Both the position numbers and the translations under genes were made by a program. The notes below the pieces were generated by a model, which was not told where the DNA came from, did not search any database, and saw only the letters and a list, made by a program, of their open reading frames with translations. From Phallus indusiatus (taxonomy: Eukaryota > Basidiomycota > Agaricomycetes > Phallales > Phallaceae): a DNA stretch of 64,000 nucleotides. Every line of letters begins with the position of its first letter. Position 1 is the stretch's first letter. Shown in pieces: positions 37,401 to 49,100 of this stretch. The stretch is taken from positions 1 through 64,000 of the forward strand of contig JAQFWX010000093.1 in the NCBI GenBank assembly GCA_027605045.1, written 5' to 3'.

Positions 37401-39639
37401 CCTTACAACTACTACTACTACTAGCAGTATCTCAAATACAAATACCAAAAAATTTCAAATCATCATTTCAAAAGTTGAATCGAAAACGACTATTTCGAAC
37501 TACTTCGCTAGTTGTGTCAAGTGATCGATAATTGCAGAATTGAAGTCGGACATATTCTATCACAGGTGCTAACTCGAACCTGACCAGGAAATCCCTCCAA
37601 ATCGCTCGCGTGTCACTTAACACACGAGCAGGGAAAAAATCCCCCTAGTTGTGCCACACAACACATACATACGTACACATCGTGCTCTCCACAATCCGGA
37701 CATTTCTTCGAGTTCCGGTTCTTCTTCTTATTCGTCGCAAGTTTCGCCTCGGGTTTCACAGTATTTGTACAAACTCGTCTCTCCGCGGAGCCCCGTTGCA
37801 GAGAGATAACTGGACAAATAGAGGTAAACATCCGAAAATGGGAGACACGATGATCTTGGCGAGATAGTTACGTAAGGAATTGTAACGATGGCTGTCACGC
37901 GTTTACGTTCTAACTTCTTCCGAGCCCGACATAGGACTCGAGACCTCTCTCAAGTCGCTGATCGAGAGTCGAGACGTCTGTCGTCGATCTTGTTTTTCAT
38001 GATTGATTCCGAAGCTTCGACGCCAGGCCCTTTTGGTGAATTTCGTTACTTCGAAGTGACAGCGAATTCGACATTTTTTTTCCAAATGCGGACTTCTGCG
38101 TAGTAGACTTGATACCGATTCGGACGTTATCCAAGGTAACATTTGCGATTATGATAACGAAAAAGACGAACACGTACTCTCTGAAAAGTACCTTCAAGCT
38201 TCAAAATCAACCTTGTACAACTAGCACCATCACTGCATATCGATAAACAATGCAAATACGTTAACTTGAAGGATGTGCTCGGTGTTATACATAAGGCACA
38301 AGCGTAGCGTGCGCATTGTGCGCTAATGGCAGACGCGACACGGTAATCGCTGATACAAGGAACAAAGCGAACTTGCGGTGTTGATGACCTGACGATTTAA
38401 TCTTGATCAAGTGGAGCTCCAGATGGAGATGGAAGATGAGCTTCTCTCTGGACCCTTGCTATGTACCGACCACATATGAGAGTATGCCTTTGTGAGAAGG
38501 CCTCCAGGTCGGTTTCTTCCATAAGTTGTTTCTCCAAGTTACACGATTTCACCTCACTGACACCTGACACATTCATTAATACCATAAGTAAACATACCTA
38601 TTATGCTATTATGCGACTCGCGCAACACCCGCCCTGCCCAGAGAGAGATAGGCACATCTTGACCATTTCAAATACCAGTTTTGTACAATACTCTAATCTC
38701 CGTCGCCCGAGATTACCGTTGACTCCGACAGTTCCGAGGGATAATCATGTCTCGTTTAGGCATTGAGCTGCAGGCCTAAAGTTTCAGGCCTTCAAAACTG
38801 TTGAATATCAGGGACTCTTTCGAAGCTCGAGAGGAGGGACATGTCAGCTCGTGCGCCTACTATATTTATTGACCATCATGATTAACCTAAACCTGGAAGA
38901 CTTCTTTAGGGGTTCAGCACCAGCATGCCTGAGTATGCTTTTAGCTATACAGAGCTGCAGGGGTATAAGAATGGGCTTCACGAGGATAGGTCTTTTGATT
39001 GATCACACACTTCTAGATTCCCCTTAGATTCCTCCGCCCTGTTCCCTAATTCTTTGAGCTCTAGTCTACACTCTGCTAGTGTTCATATGAAGTGGTTGAC
39101 ATTGAAATCGTTACGGGATTGGGGGTTATATCACTCGGACGGAATGGACTGACTTAACTGCTCACGATTGGCATCTCAGATATACATGCTTATCTTACCC
39201 AAGTGCGGTTTTTTCCCAAGGAGGTAAATGGTTTGCCCGACCTATTTTAACTGTGTGGGAAACTTGAAGATGCTTTTTGAGTCATTAATGAAGCGAGGTT
39301 CTAATCCGTACACGAATTCAAGTTCCTTCTCGATAACCTCAATCTTTGTAGCCTGAGTACATGTGACTACCTTTTCGAGTTACTCTTAGTAGAGATGATC
39401 ATTCCATCATCAGAATTAATATAGTCTTGAAAGACCTTTCTGGAGATCGATCTACCACATTTTGTTGTCATCTCGATGTGTATCTCCCTTGAACTTTTCA
39501 TACACGGTCGTCGGTGGTGTTGACCTTATACCGAAGCGCAGTCACAATTACATCACTGGTCCGGTCACTCATTATTGTTTAGTACGTTCAGTACTCAGCA
39601 CTCGGTCTTCACTCTTGTAACTTTTTACAGTAAGTGAGA
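37401..39639. other. Intergenic region, no gene seen
   Basis: No exon chain or motif found on either strand. The minus-strand frame at 37613-37831 contains CPDCGEHDVYVCMCC but has no family context and opposes a CT-rich stretch. Confidence 0.4.
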
Positions 39640-40341
39640 TAATAGTGTCGCAAAAATCCAAGGAGATTATAAACTCAATCAAGTTTATTTATTCAATAGG
39701 TCGTTTATTTTGTATTTATAATTCAATATCTCACAACGCACAGAGATTATTTTTCTCCCCCGTGCCTTCATTTTTAATTTTTCTCACCAATGAGTGTGCT
39801 CAGCTTCGCTTGAGTTGTGATCGGGTAAAAACCATTCACCGGCTAATCGCTAAGCGTCTCATACACCAAAAAAAGGAGGATGGTCTGTGCGCAAGCTCAG
39901 GCTCCTATATAGACTCGAGACTGTCGCATTCGCGTTGCGCCCACTTAGTAGTAGTCTTAGTATTCTAATAGTAGTTCTAATAGTAGTTTGATAGTAATCT
40001 AATAGCAAACCTAGTAGTTAGCAGCGTAGTAATTTAAATAGTACATTAATAGTTGTGTTTTTCGTAGTGCCAGTGTAGACTATACATGTACATATAATAC
40101 TCAATATAATGTTTTAATGACTACTCTAACTTGTGATTTGACATTAAGAGAAACAATCAAATTGTTACTTATAAAAAAGGACTTAAGAAAAAAAAATCTG
40201 CTCATTTGATTTATAAACCCAACCTGACAAATTTTTATTGCCTTGAAAAGTTTATAAATAGTTTATAAACCACCTCGACGCCTCTCGATTTATAATTGAT
40301 TATAAATCCCATTTCGGTTTTTGCGACAAGTGGTACTATTA
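39640..40341. mobile_element. Degenerate AT-rich inverted-repeat element (MITE candidate, TA-flanked)
   Basis: The left end (39640) reads TAATAGTGTCGCAAAAATCC. The reverse complement of the right end (40341) reads TAATAGTACCACTTGTCGC followed by AAAAACC, the same sequence with a seven-base insertion. Further inside, both sides carry GATTTATAA/TTTATAAA motifs in mirror orientation. Both ends are flanked by TA. The interior at 39937-40060 is a loose array of TAATAGTAGT-like units. No coding sequence is visible. Imperfect ends make this a candidate only. Confidence 0.45.
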
Positions 40342-43300
40342 GCTATTGATACCAAATAGCTGCATCTAGGAAGATGTATTGAAAGTCGAATGATTCACTA
40401 ATGATATGGGTAATATACCGAGCACAAGTATCGAATTCGCATGATAATGGGAGTGGTCGGTATGAAGCGACCGAACAATGAGATCATTACTATTGAATAT
40501 CTTTCGGGACTTATCAATGTTAAGATGTGTTTACTGGCCATGGAGTCTTATCCGCGGGAGTAACATCAGAAAGCCAGGTAAGGAAAACGAAAATCCCTCG
40601 CAACACCGACATAGTACGTACAGTAACACACGGTCATTATATGGCTAAGCGAAAGGCAAGCCGCAAACCGAAGCGCAATGACGCAAACATCTAAATGCAC
40701 TCCGTATGAGATTAATTCTTCCAAGGATATAGCGATAATATGTGTGTCCGATACGCCACACAAAGGTGGTTCAAAGATCTGCACCATGCCATATATACAT
40801 ACACAGTTAACTGCGAGGGAAACGGAAACGATTCGGCCTTGTAATGATCACATAGTTACCACCACAATCCGAGTCGCAAATCCATATGGTTCACGGCTCC
40901 ATCACTCTTTGTGCACTCCGGGCGCGGTCATATCATTCCGCCGACATCCATGCGCAGTGCGAATGCTTAGTACTGCCACGTACAATTATTGTCTGCAACA
41001 TGATTGACATTAACTACCTCAAGATACTACTTTTGTACACTGTGAGGCAGCAAATACTGTAGCTAGAAAATTCTAATATCAATATGTACAGGTGGTGCAT
41101 CCACAAAGTTCCGATCAATTTGTACGTGGCTATTACAGTTGCCACACACACGGACATGAGAGATGTGTCAGCAACGGAGATCGGTGCATTCTAACCACCG
41201 AGGAATAGTAACGCGTCACTGTAACGCAATTCGGAATCAAACCCCATTCGCCAATCCCAGAGTGCAACCATGAATCTTTCCTTTTTCCTCCGCCTTGCCC
41301 GTACTTCGCTTTTATCGGTGCTGGTGGCCACATCCCGACCGGGGAGTATGCCATAGTACGATCAAGTATAAGCCTTTATTACTTATATATGTTATGTCAT
41401 TTATCTTGACAATGAAGTACCATCAATGGGCCTCAGGACGCCACAAAGGTTTATTTAGATCACAGCAGAACGAAGCACAAACACAATAGCCAGAAGAGTT
41501 CCTTTGCTCGGTCATTTCATTTGATACATAACAGATAAGTTTCTTCTATCTCGTCACATGCAAGGAACAAGTCCGAATACGCATGTATAAGTATATCAAA
41601 CTTGGCTAGTATTTCATGTATCTTCGTCATTTCGGGGTGATTCGCATAATTCATTCAAAAGGAAAGGGATTTCTATGTTTAAGCCAATTCCCAAATTGCA
41701 GTAGATTGGTCTCAACCCTGTTAAATCGAGTGATCCCAGTGATTTGCTGTTACATACAGACGCATGATGCTTTGTGATGCTCCGGCACTACAAACCCACC
41801 GGAACATTTTTGTAATTCGATGTCATGGTAATTAATGAGAAATAAGGTTTGATTTGGTCTTTGTAGTTCCCCCCTGAGAGTCAAGAACTTGTTCATATGC
41901 ATGCCTGTCTCGATGTTCACGCCCAGATCTTGGACAACTGAGAAGATGGTGTATAATCTTGACAGTTGTAAATGTCTGCAGTGCCTCGGGTGATATTGTC
42001 GTTCTAGTCCCCTTTCATAGTGTTACTGATTTAACCCAGCACTCTCGCGGTGTTTTTGAAGAAGTTCCTTCTAACTACGTCAAAGGGAACGCTAAGCTTT
42101 TGATTTCTTATTATTGAATATCATAAGTGAGAGAAGGATCCTATGAAGGTCACTGGAAGGAATTATATAATGGGGCGGAAGATGAATGCTGTACCGCCTC
42201 TTATATCATGTATATCATTCTCTTTCTGGCAGGACTGGCGTATCTTCTGATCACCTAAAAGCAAAACCTCTTCCCCTCCAGCCTCGTTCTTCTCAACCAC
42301 CCTGTGGTGGCTCGTCCAGCTTGCCTATTTCCCTTAAATGGAAATCTTAGTAGCAGGCAGTAAGAAACCCTCTTGTTTCAAACCACCAAGGGTCTGACAA
42401 GTTTGTTAATACCTCAATGCCCACTCTTATGATCTGGGTGTTGTCAAAATTAATGGGGCGAAAAGAGAGCCCCGTACGGTCTCTTGCGCAACCCCTAGGT
42501 ACATTAGAAGCTATCGTTCAAAGCGGGAGGGATAATGTATCCCTGTGAGGGGTTCATAGTCGTTTGGCGTCGGAAGGTCAGCGCGAGAACAATATTTTCC
42601 TCCATGAATGACGGGGAAGAGAGACGGGGATTGTAAAAAGGCCTTGAGGCACGGAAAATGAATCGTCGTGATCGCGGGTTCTCAATTTTTCTGTCTTCAA
42701 TGAAGTTGCCCAAAGTCGAGTAGACTTTATCGTGTACGCTAGGAGCACTGCGCAACATTACAGATATGCACGGGGTTGTCGCCAAAAGAATTCTACTTGC
42801 TGTTGTTTGATCTGTTGACTGACGCCACATCGACAATATTAGCGAGTATTCGTTGGTATGTGTTGTCATCAACTTGAAGTTCTTCGTCGTCGCTATCTAT
42901 GACGCCTCACCGTGCTCATTCGGCAGTTACAACCTCTCCCAACCCATTGTATTTTTCCCTCTGTACCCCGATGGATCTATAGCGAAACATCGAAGTTTCA
43001 ATTGACATTGAACCGATGATGCCCCGCGCCACCATGGTTTCACTATAAAGATTATTCGAAGATTATACAATTCAAAAATGCCCTGAAATGTGTATTAACT
43101 AAATTACCCCAATAACCAACTGCCAAGGTGAAAGAGTTCGCTTAAAGGTTTTTGAAAGAAGTTCCTAAATTACTTATTAAATTAGCCTTCGTAAATAACC
43201 TCAGAACCAGGAACACGTTCAAGTGATCCACGATTTCGGGCTCGGCGCGTAACGCATAACGCATGACACGCGTCTATGTACGCTATGTACACACGGCGGA

Positions 43301-44679
43301 TAAGAGCGCCGGCGCTAGAGTATACACAAGAGTACATAACGCAATGCTCGGAACGTTCAACGCAAGCGACGTCGTAAGGCTGTGCATTCCATACATATCT
43401 CAAGTAAAGCATCCATTTCGCGTCCATCGCGTCAATTGCGCTTGTTCCGAGTATCTGCTCTTGCACGTTACAGTGCCAAAGTATACAAGTTTCAGGTTTA
43501 CATTCAAATAGTATGATGAAATAATTCCACCTACATGATATCAGCATTCCTCCGTTTCGGGCCAAACTTTCAATTATTATTTATAATTTCGAAAAATCCA
43601 TTTCATCAAAAGTAGGATGATAACGTTGTTGACTTTACGGAACAGAGTTTAAAACAGAGTAACCCGTATGCGGCTTAGTTCGAAACTTTGTGGCTTATTG
43701 ATTCTTGAATGTGATTATTAGTGAATATGTTAATGCAATCAAAATTTCAAGCACACATGGTATAAGCAATGAAGGGGATCGTAGTCTCCCACTAGCTACC
43801 ATTCAGAAACAGGTGACAGTCGAATCTTGATACCGATTCACCTTGTGCCGCACATCATATTTATATTACATGTGCTTATATTCACTCGGGAGATTAGTCA
43901 AATCCCTTTGCCGTGAGAAGTTCTTTTTTGATTCGTGATACGTCGGCATTTTGGAACTGATCTCCAGATCCCTATTTATATTCTATTTAATGTGATTATT
44001 TCTGAAGAGAATCAGGTCCCCTCCGCTGGTGATAATGACTCTAAAAAGTACACTATTTGTGGTCCTTCGTATTTGATCGGATTTCATTATGTATTGATAA
44101 ATTCTAGAAGATACTCACTAAGGTCTCCTATTTTTGCCCAGTCAAGAGAAAACACTGTTAGTGTGAGCTTATCATCCGTTTATCAGATGTCAACATGTCA
44201 CGGTGAAAGGGGTCCAAAACCTTGACAGGTGGGCAGCCAATGTTAACTCGAGCCTTGGGGCGAGATTTCTGTAAGCTCAAGTTACGTAAAAATATAACCA
44301 TAAAACACACTTTCGTGAGATTGAGTCCGTCGAGAGATTTGGGCTTTTTGAGAAAAAAAGAAGATTGGAATGTAGATTTTGCTGAAACGTGCCAGAAGAG
44401 AGACAATTTGAAATTCAGTCTCGCGAGACGTCAAACTTTCGAGGAGATTTCCGTCGCTCTTTCAGTCTTCGAAAGACACGTCATGCACCCACTTTCAAAC
44501 CAGGCAGGCACTAGTACATCAAGCTCAAGTTTCCCTACCACAACTGCATTGCGCGAGGTCAGGGTAATTGTCTCTCCCTTAAAGAGCCTGACATTATCAT
44601 GTGCAATTATCAACTAGAGGGAAAAGGGAACCAACTTGATCGCCAACTGCTTATGAAGCTATCTTATTCTTTGTGTATA
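40342..44679. other. Gene-poor stretch
   Basis: No recognisable gene. The open frames at 42504-42872 and 43182-43565 (minus) and 44222-44617 (plus) lack motifs and exon partners. Confidence 0.4.
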
Positions 44680-44885
44680 TACACGCCCGGACGATAAAAG
44701 TGAGATTTTTTTGCGATTTAATCACTCAAGATTTTTTGCCTAATTTCTTGAAAAAAACCTGAGTTTTCTTGTACGATTTTGTGAATTCGTCGGTTAGAGA
44801 ACTCTCATTAAATTTTAATAAATTTTCAAAGTCAGTACATGATCCCGAAATTTGGCAATCGGCACGGCAAAAATAATTCCGTTCA
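44680..44885 (+). repeat. Left terminal inverted repeat
   Basis: 206 bases matching the reverse complement of 45939-46144 with two substitutions and no gaps. Homology stops abruptly at GTTCA (44881-44885). Confidence 0.9.
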
Positions 44886-44910
44886 GGCGTAATTAACATA
44901 TACATGAAGC

Positions 44911-45003
44911 AAAAAAATTGAAGCACCCGAGAATCGAACAAACGACGCAGCATTGTCTGAATAAAGCCACTCGCTTTAACCACTAGGCTACAAAACCCGA
45001 CGG
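44911..45003 (-). other. tRNA-like Pol III unit (SINE-like) inside the TIR element
   Basis: On the minus strand, TAGCCTAGTGG matches the Pol III A box. GTTCGATTC, about 50 bases downstream, matches the B box, and a seven-T run (plus-strand A run 44911-44917) could terminate transcription. It does not fold as a proper tRNA: acceptor and T stems do not pair. It is therefore a degenerate tRNA or a tRNA-derived SINE head rather than a working tRNA gene. Confidence 0.45.
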
Positions 45004-45175
45004 AAAGTTTTTTTTCACTCAACGTATATTAACCGCATGTTGAAAAAAGCGCTTGAGCTTTTCCGTGTCGTGTCACCGAGCCGCCCCCGTCAGTGTCACG
45101 TGTTGGTTTGATCTTCGAACTTAGTCATTTTCATCTTTGCAACCTCCTTCCTCCTTTGCCCAATCTTCGCCTTCC

Positions 45176-45870
45176 ATGGACAGCTTCTCACACGAAGAGA
45201 TTTTCGCGCGCACCAAAATTCAATTCCGAAATCCTTCTCACGGGGTGAGTTCTGCTCAATAATACTGCTCGAATTTTGAGCCGTGAAATTTGAAATTTGC
45301 AAGTCCACGCTTGAGGTGATCATTTCCTTGCCTGCACTTGATAAACAGCGTCCACCAAAGGTATGAACTACATCCTAAAATGTTCCTCCAGAACTAAGTC
45401 GTAATTATTAGCGTCCCTTCACATTCGTAAAACATGTATACATGTTTCCATTCCAGATTGGCGTCCACGAAATCCCATCCTCCTCCGACGACTGGTCATG
45501 GCTTGCGGTTGAGGTTTACTGCTGGATGGAGTCCAATCTCTGTCACCGTCGGACAGATGAATGGAGATGGGCCGTCAACTTCTTCTGGATTTGCTGCTCC
45601 GCAGTTGACCTGGAAGATTTTATTCCAGTCCACGGTGTATCCCTTTGGAATCGAAACATTGTCCCTCTCTGCGGTGAATTTATTAGGGAAGTAAACTACC
45701 GAATTTGGAATGTTGGAGGACGATGCTATAATGATTGCATTGCGGCCCTGAAGGATTGGTTGGAGCTGAAGGAAAAATGGATAGATGAGGGTGTTGATAT
45801 TGATGAATTCCAACGTCGCATTGAATCCTATGAGCTACGATGTAATTGTATTTGTATTCATGATACCTAA
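45176..45870 (+). CDS. Unrecognised Trp-rich protein carried by the TIR element (3 exons)
   Basis: Exons are 45176-45244, 45304-45360 and 45457-45870 (GTGAGT and GTATGA donors; CAAG and CCAG acceptors), all in phase 0, for 179 residues. The protein starts MDSFSHEEIFARTKIQ. Its third exon is rich in Trp and Cys (DDWSWLAVEVYCWMESNLC, then DEWRWAVNFFWICC) and ends in a charged helix (LKDWLELKEKW...DEFQRRIESYEL). I recognise no family; it has no DDE-type or zinc-finger transposase features. A CACGTG site lies 74 bases upstream (45097-45102). It fills the space between the two arms, so it is either cargo captured from a host or an element-specific gene. The antisense strand is also partly open (45813-45496), so the direction is supported mainly by the splice sites. 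Confidence 0.5.
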
Positions 45871-45938
45871 TTCTCATATGTTCGCTCAACTTCATAAGGC
45901 TGTCACACGTCGCGCGTTCATAGTCACATGCATCCACT

Positions 45939-46144
45939 TGAACGGAATTATTTTTGCCGTGCCGATTGCCAAATTTCGGGATCATGTACTGACTTTGAAA
46001 ATTTATTAAAATTTAATGAGAGTTCTCTAACCGACGAATTCACAAAATCGTACAAGAAAACTCAGGTTTTTTTCAAGAAATTAGGCAAAAAATCTTGAGC
46101 GATTAAATCGCAAAAAAATCTCACTTTTCTCGTCCGGGCGTGTA
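45939..46144 (-). repeat. Right terminal inverted repeat
   Basis: Mirror copy of 44680-44885 with two substitutions. Begins immediately 3' of the carried gene, whose stop codon is at 45868-45870. Confidence 0.9.
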
Positions 46145-49100
46145 TTGACCCGAAGTCGTCCGACTTGTGGACCCAAATAGCTACTTTGAGGAGCTCGGCG
46201 GCAGCGGTGACATCAAGATAAACTAGACTTATTCACCATTTATGGCACGGAAACGATCCTTTCAGACAGATGGGCCGCGACTTTCTCCTTTGTCTGGACT
46301 CTGGGACGGTGCAATTTCCCCTGTGCACAATATTTAGAACCTAGTTTTGAAAAACGGAAAGTTCGTCCTTAGTCTCGCGGAGATAAACAAATTGATATTT
46401 GAAACTTCTATACATACAAAGCAGTTTCCACAGCAAAGCCCTCGCTGAACCTTCCTGCAGGCGCTGTAATGTATGTATCTCGCTATCTAATAATTCCCAT
46501 TGAAAATTCGAAACGTGCATGCGTGTCGAGCTTAAGCGCTATGGATCTGTTGCTGTGGCGATTCTATTCACCTGACAGCCGTCCGCGTCATGGAGTCGAC
46601 AAACAATCATTTAATTAAATCGAGAGCATAAACACACCTCGTACCCGGGCGTCACCACTAAGTCCGGTACGGCGGTGATCGTATATACAAAGTGTCCCTA
46701 AGTCTGTACTGAAAACAAAACACGAAATATGTACATACACATCCCCCACATGCACTCACAGCACTTAAATCGCATAAAATTATTAACGCGTAGAACGATC
46801 GACAATTTAACCTGATTCGGTCGTTTTCGGTCGCGGTGGTGCTGGCGGCCCTTGAACTCAAATTGTGAATACAAATATGATGCGAAATCATTCTGACGGC
46901 TTTGGTCCCACATGTCCCGCAGTTACTCCAAACTCAAACTCGATGGATTTAATGCAGATTCGATCCGAGGTTCAACCCATGTACATACGATGCAATGCTC
47001 CCTGATGTGCTATGGGAGTTTTAAAGGGTCGCTTCGATATCTGAAAATCCTCTTCCCGAGCATGGACTGCGGAGGACCTAACCTATAGAGATAATTGATT
47101 AAAAATTTCTCCGTCGTGTTTCAATACCGAATTAAGCAGCTTTTTCAGTGCCTTTGTGGCCGTTCGAGCTGTTTTCGTGTGAGGATTTCTTTCTCAAAGC
47201 GTTAATATTGCGAGGGACCTCAGTTTTGGTTCTGAGGAGGTCGTGCCGGAAATCTGATCTGAAAGAGGACCTGAGTCTCATTCTCCTCCGAGAATCCCGA
47301 GTAATGTACCGGAAACAGCCCGGGTTTACCCTTTTCAAGAACCGTGATCCTGCTAATGATGTGTGTACACGAATAGCCTTCATACGATGCTGCACATGTT
47401 GCACTCGTTATAGAAGGCAAAAAGAAGTATGCTTCATTTTCGAGCCTGCAGCAACTGATGTGCCAACCGTTGTTTAATTAGAGGGTAACTTAAGATTGAA
47501 CAACTAGGCGTGGATCTCAATCACTTTACTAGCCTGATCGGGCGATGAAGGCCGTAACAATAACGGTGTACAGACACGGTCTAATAATGTACGCAGCATA
47601 GTTCCTCACGTATTCCATCCACCTCTGAACTGATAAATGGCATCTCTAAACCAAGTGATAGAAGACTCATAACTCACTATGATTTTATTATAAATTCATA
47701 TGCACGAACCATCTGAATGTGTTATATTGTTTAATGGACAAATACGTCCGACGAGACAAGACACATTAGCATTTGATTATCGAGGCAGTGGGGGAACGGT
47801 CGAAGTTGACCGAATGTCAACCTTCAGCATCGAACTTATCGATCATACCCGATTTCCCCGATTCAAGTAGCAGGAAAAAAACCGAGGAGATAAGTTACAA
47901 TCAACTCGGTGTTATAAGCAGACGCTTTCAAGTCTCAAACGGTAAGTAATCTGGCCTAATAAAGATGACCCTGGATAAAATTACACACACGCACTCAGCG
48001 TATTAAGGCTTACTGAACTTCACTCACTTATCGCGATCACATCACCTTTTCCCCTCCGTTCCGACCCTTCTCATCCTCGTGAACTTCTTCAGGCTCGAAG
48101 CTTACTCAAATTGTTTCGGGTCACTTTGGATTTTTAGTCATTCTCGGACATCCGTCGGCCAAGTTATAGAGGATCGCTCACCTTAAATGGAAAGTAATTA
48201 GGACGGGATCATCCGTTTCTGTAAGCTATCGTGTATGTAACTTTTCTTATGTAAAACATTGAGACGATCCTTCCGAGATTCTGACCCTGTGTTCTTGGGC
48301 ATGTACATATTTAGATTCCACGTTAGAGCACTCTCTGATGAGGCATTGCTCTAGGTCCCTTCAAGGTTCCTGTGGCTGCACTTCAGGCTGTGATCAAGAT
48401 ACATATGCTCGTTAAGAATAAACTCGCCGTAAGTTTAATTCGTGAAATCCATCTGGCTGCTCAGCAAAATAAGTGGCTATCATTTTGATTGACTATAATG
48501 ATGATGATGTTGCTAATGACGCCAGGCAAGCCCGAGAGATCCACATTTTACTACATTAACTTACAGATCGCCCCCAATTCCCCTTCTCCCAGAGGCGAGT
48601 GAAGTACATATCTGACTGGCTCTCTCGAATTCTCAAATTAGAATTAGGGTTGAAATGTCTCTCTGAGCTATAAGCTCAGATACGAAGCACAGAAAGTATT
48701 TCCATCCGAAATTGATTCTAGTCAAGATCAACGCTCAAGGCGCCTTTTTAACAGCGCTGAACGCAATCAACATGTGTCTCCACTTTCCGTAAAGCGGTGA
48801 TCATGATACTAGTTCTGTCCATGGTGGCATGCACAACAATCTCGATGATTGAGAGCCAATTAAGACGCGTAACCTTCCTATACCACGAATTCGTTTTCGT
48901 TTGTAATCTGTTCCGCAATGATTCCGGATTAATAACAATATCTAACTCGGGGCTTTTACTTCGCGGGTACAGCAGTTCCCCCAAGTAAAAGGAAACATCG
49001 TCAAGCCAAGTGTGATTTTCTTCTGAGAAGTAGATTAGCTGCTGTTGGGCTGTGGCCGAATTGTAAATTGAGCAAGAGCGAAGTGATCGCAGTCACTCAT

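Larger units (their letters stand above)
44680..46144. mobile_element. 1461-bp element with 206-bp terminal inverted repeats, TA-flanked, carrying one gene
   Basis: The element proper is 44682-46142, beginning CACGCCCGGACGA and ending TCGTCCGGGCGTG, with TA on each side (44680-44681 and 46143-46144). Counting the flanking TA, the inverted arms are 44680-44885 and 45939-46144. They differ at two positions in my alignment (TAAAAG/GAAAAG near the tip, and ATCACTC/ATCGCTC). A TA duplication suggests Tc1/mariner-type insertion, but the CAC tip and long arms would also fit other cut-and-paste families. No transposase is present. The inside holds a tRNA-like unit (about 44911-45003, minus) and a three-exon gene (45176-45870, plus). 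The near identity of the arms implies recent insertion or ongoing gene conversion. Confidence 0.85.

Noticed and set aside
37613..37831. Minus-strand frame with CPDCGEHDVYVCMCC suggesting a zinc protein.
   Set aside because: No ordered domain, no exon partners, composition follows the CT-rich plus strand.
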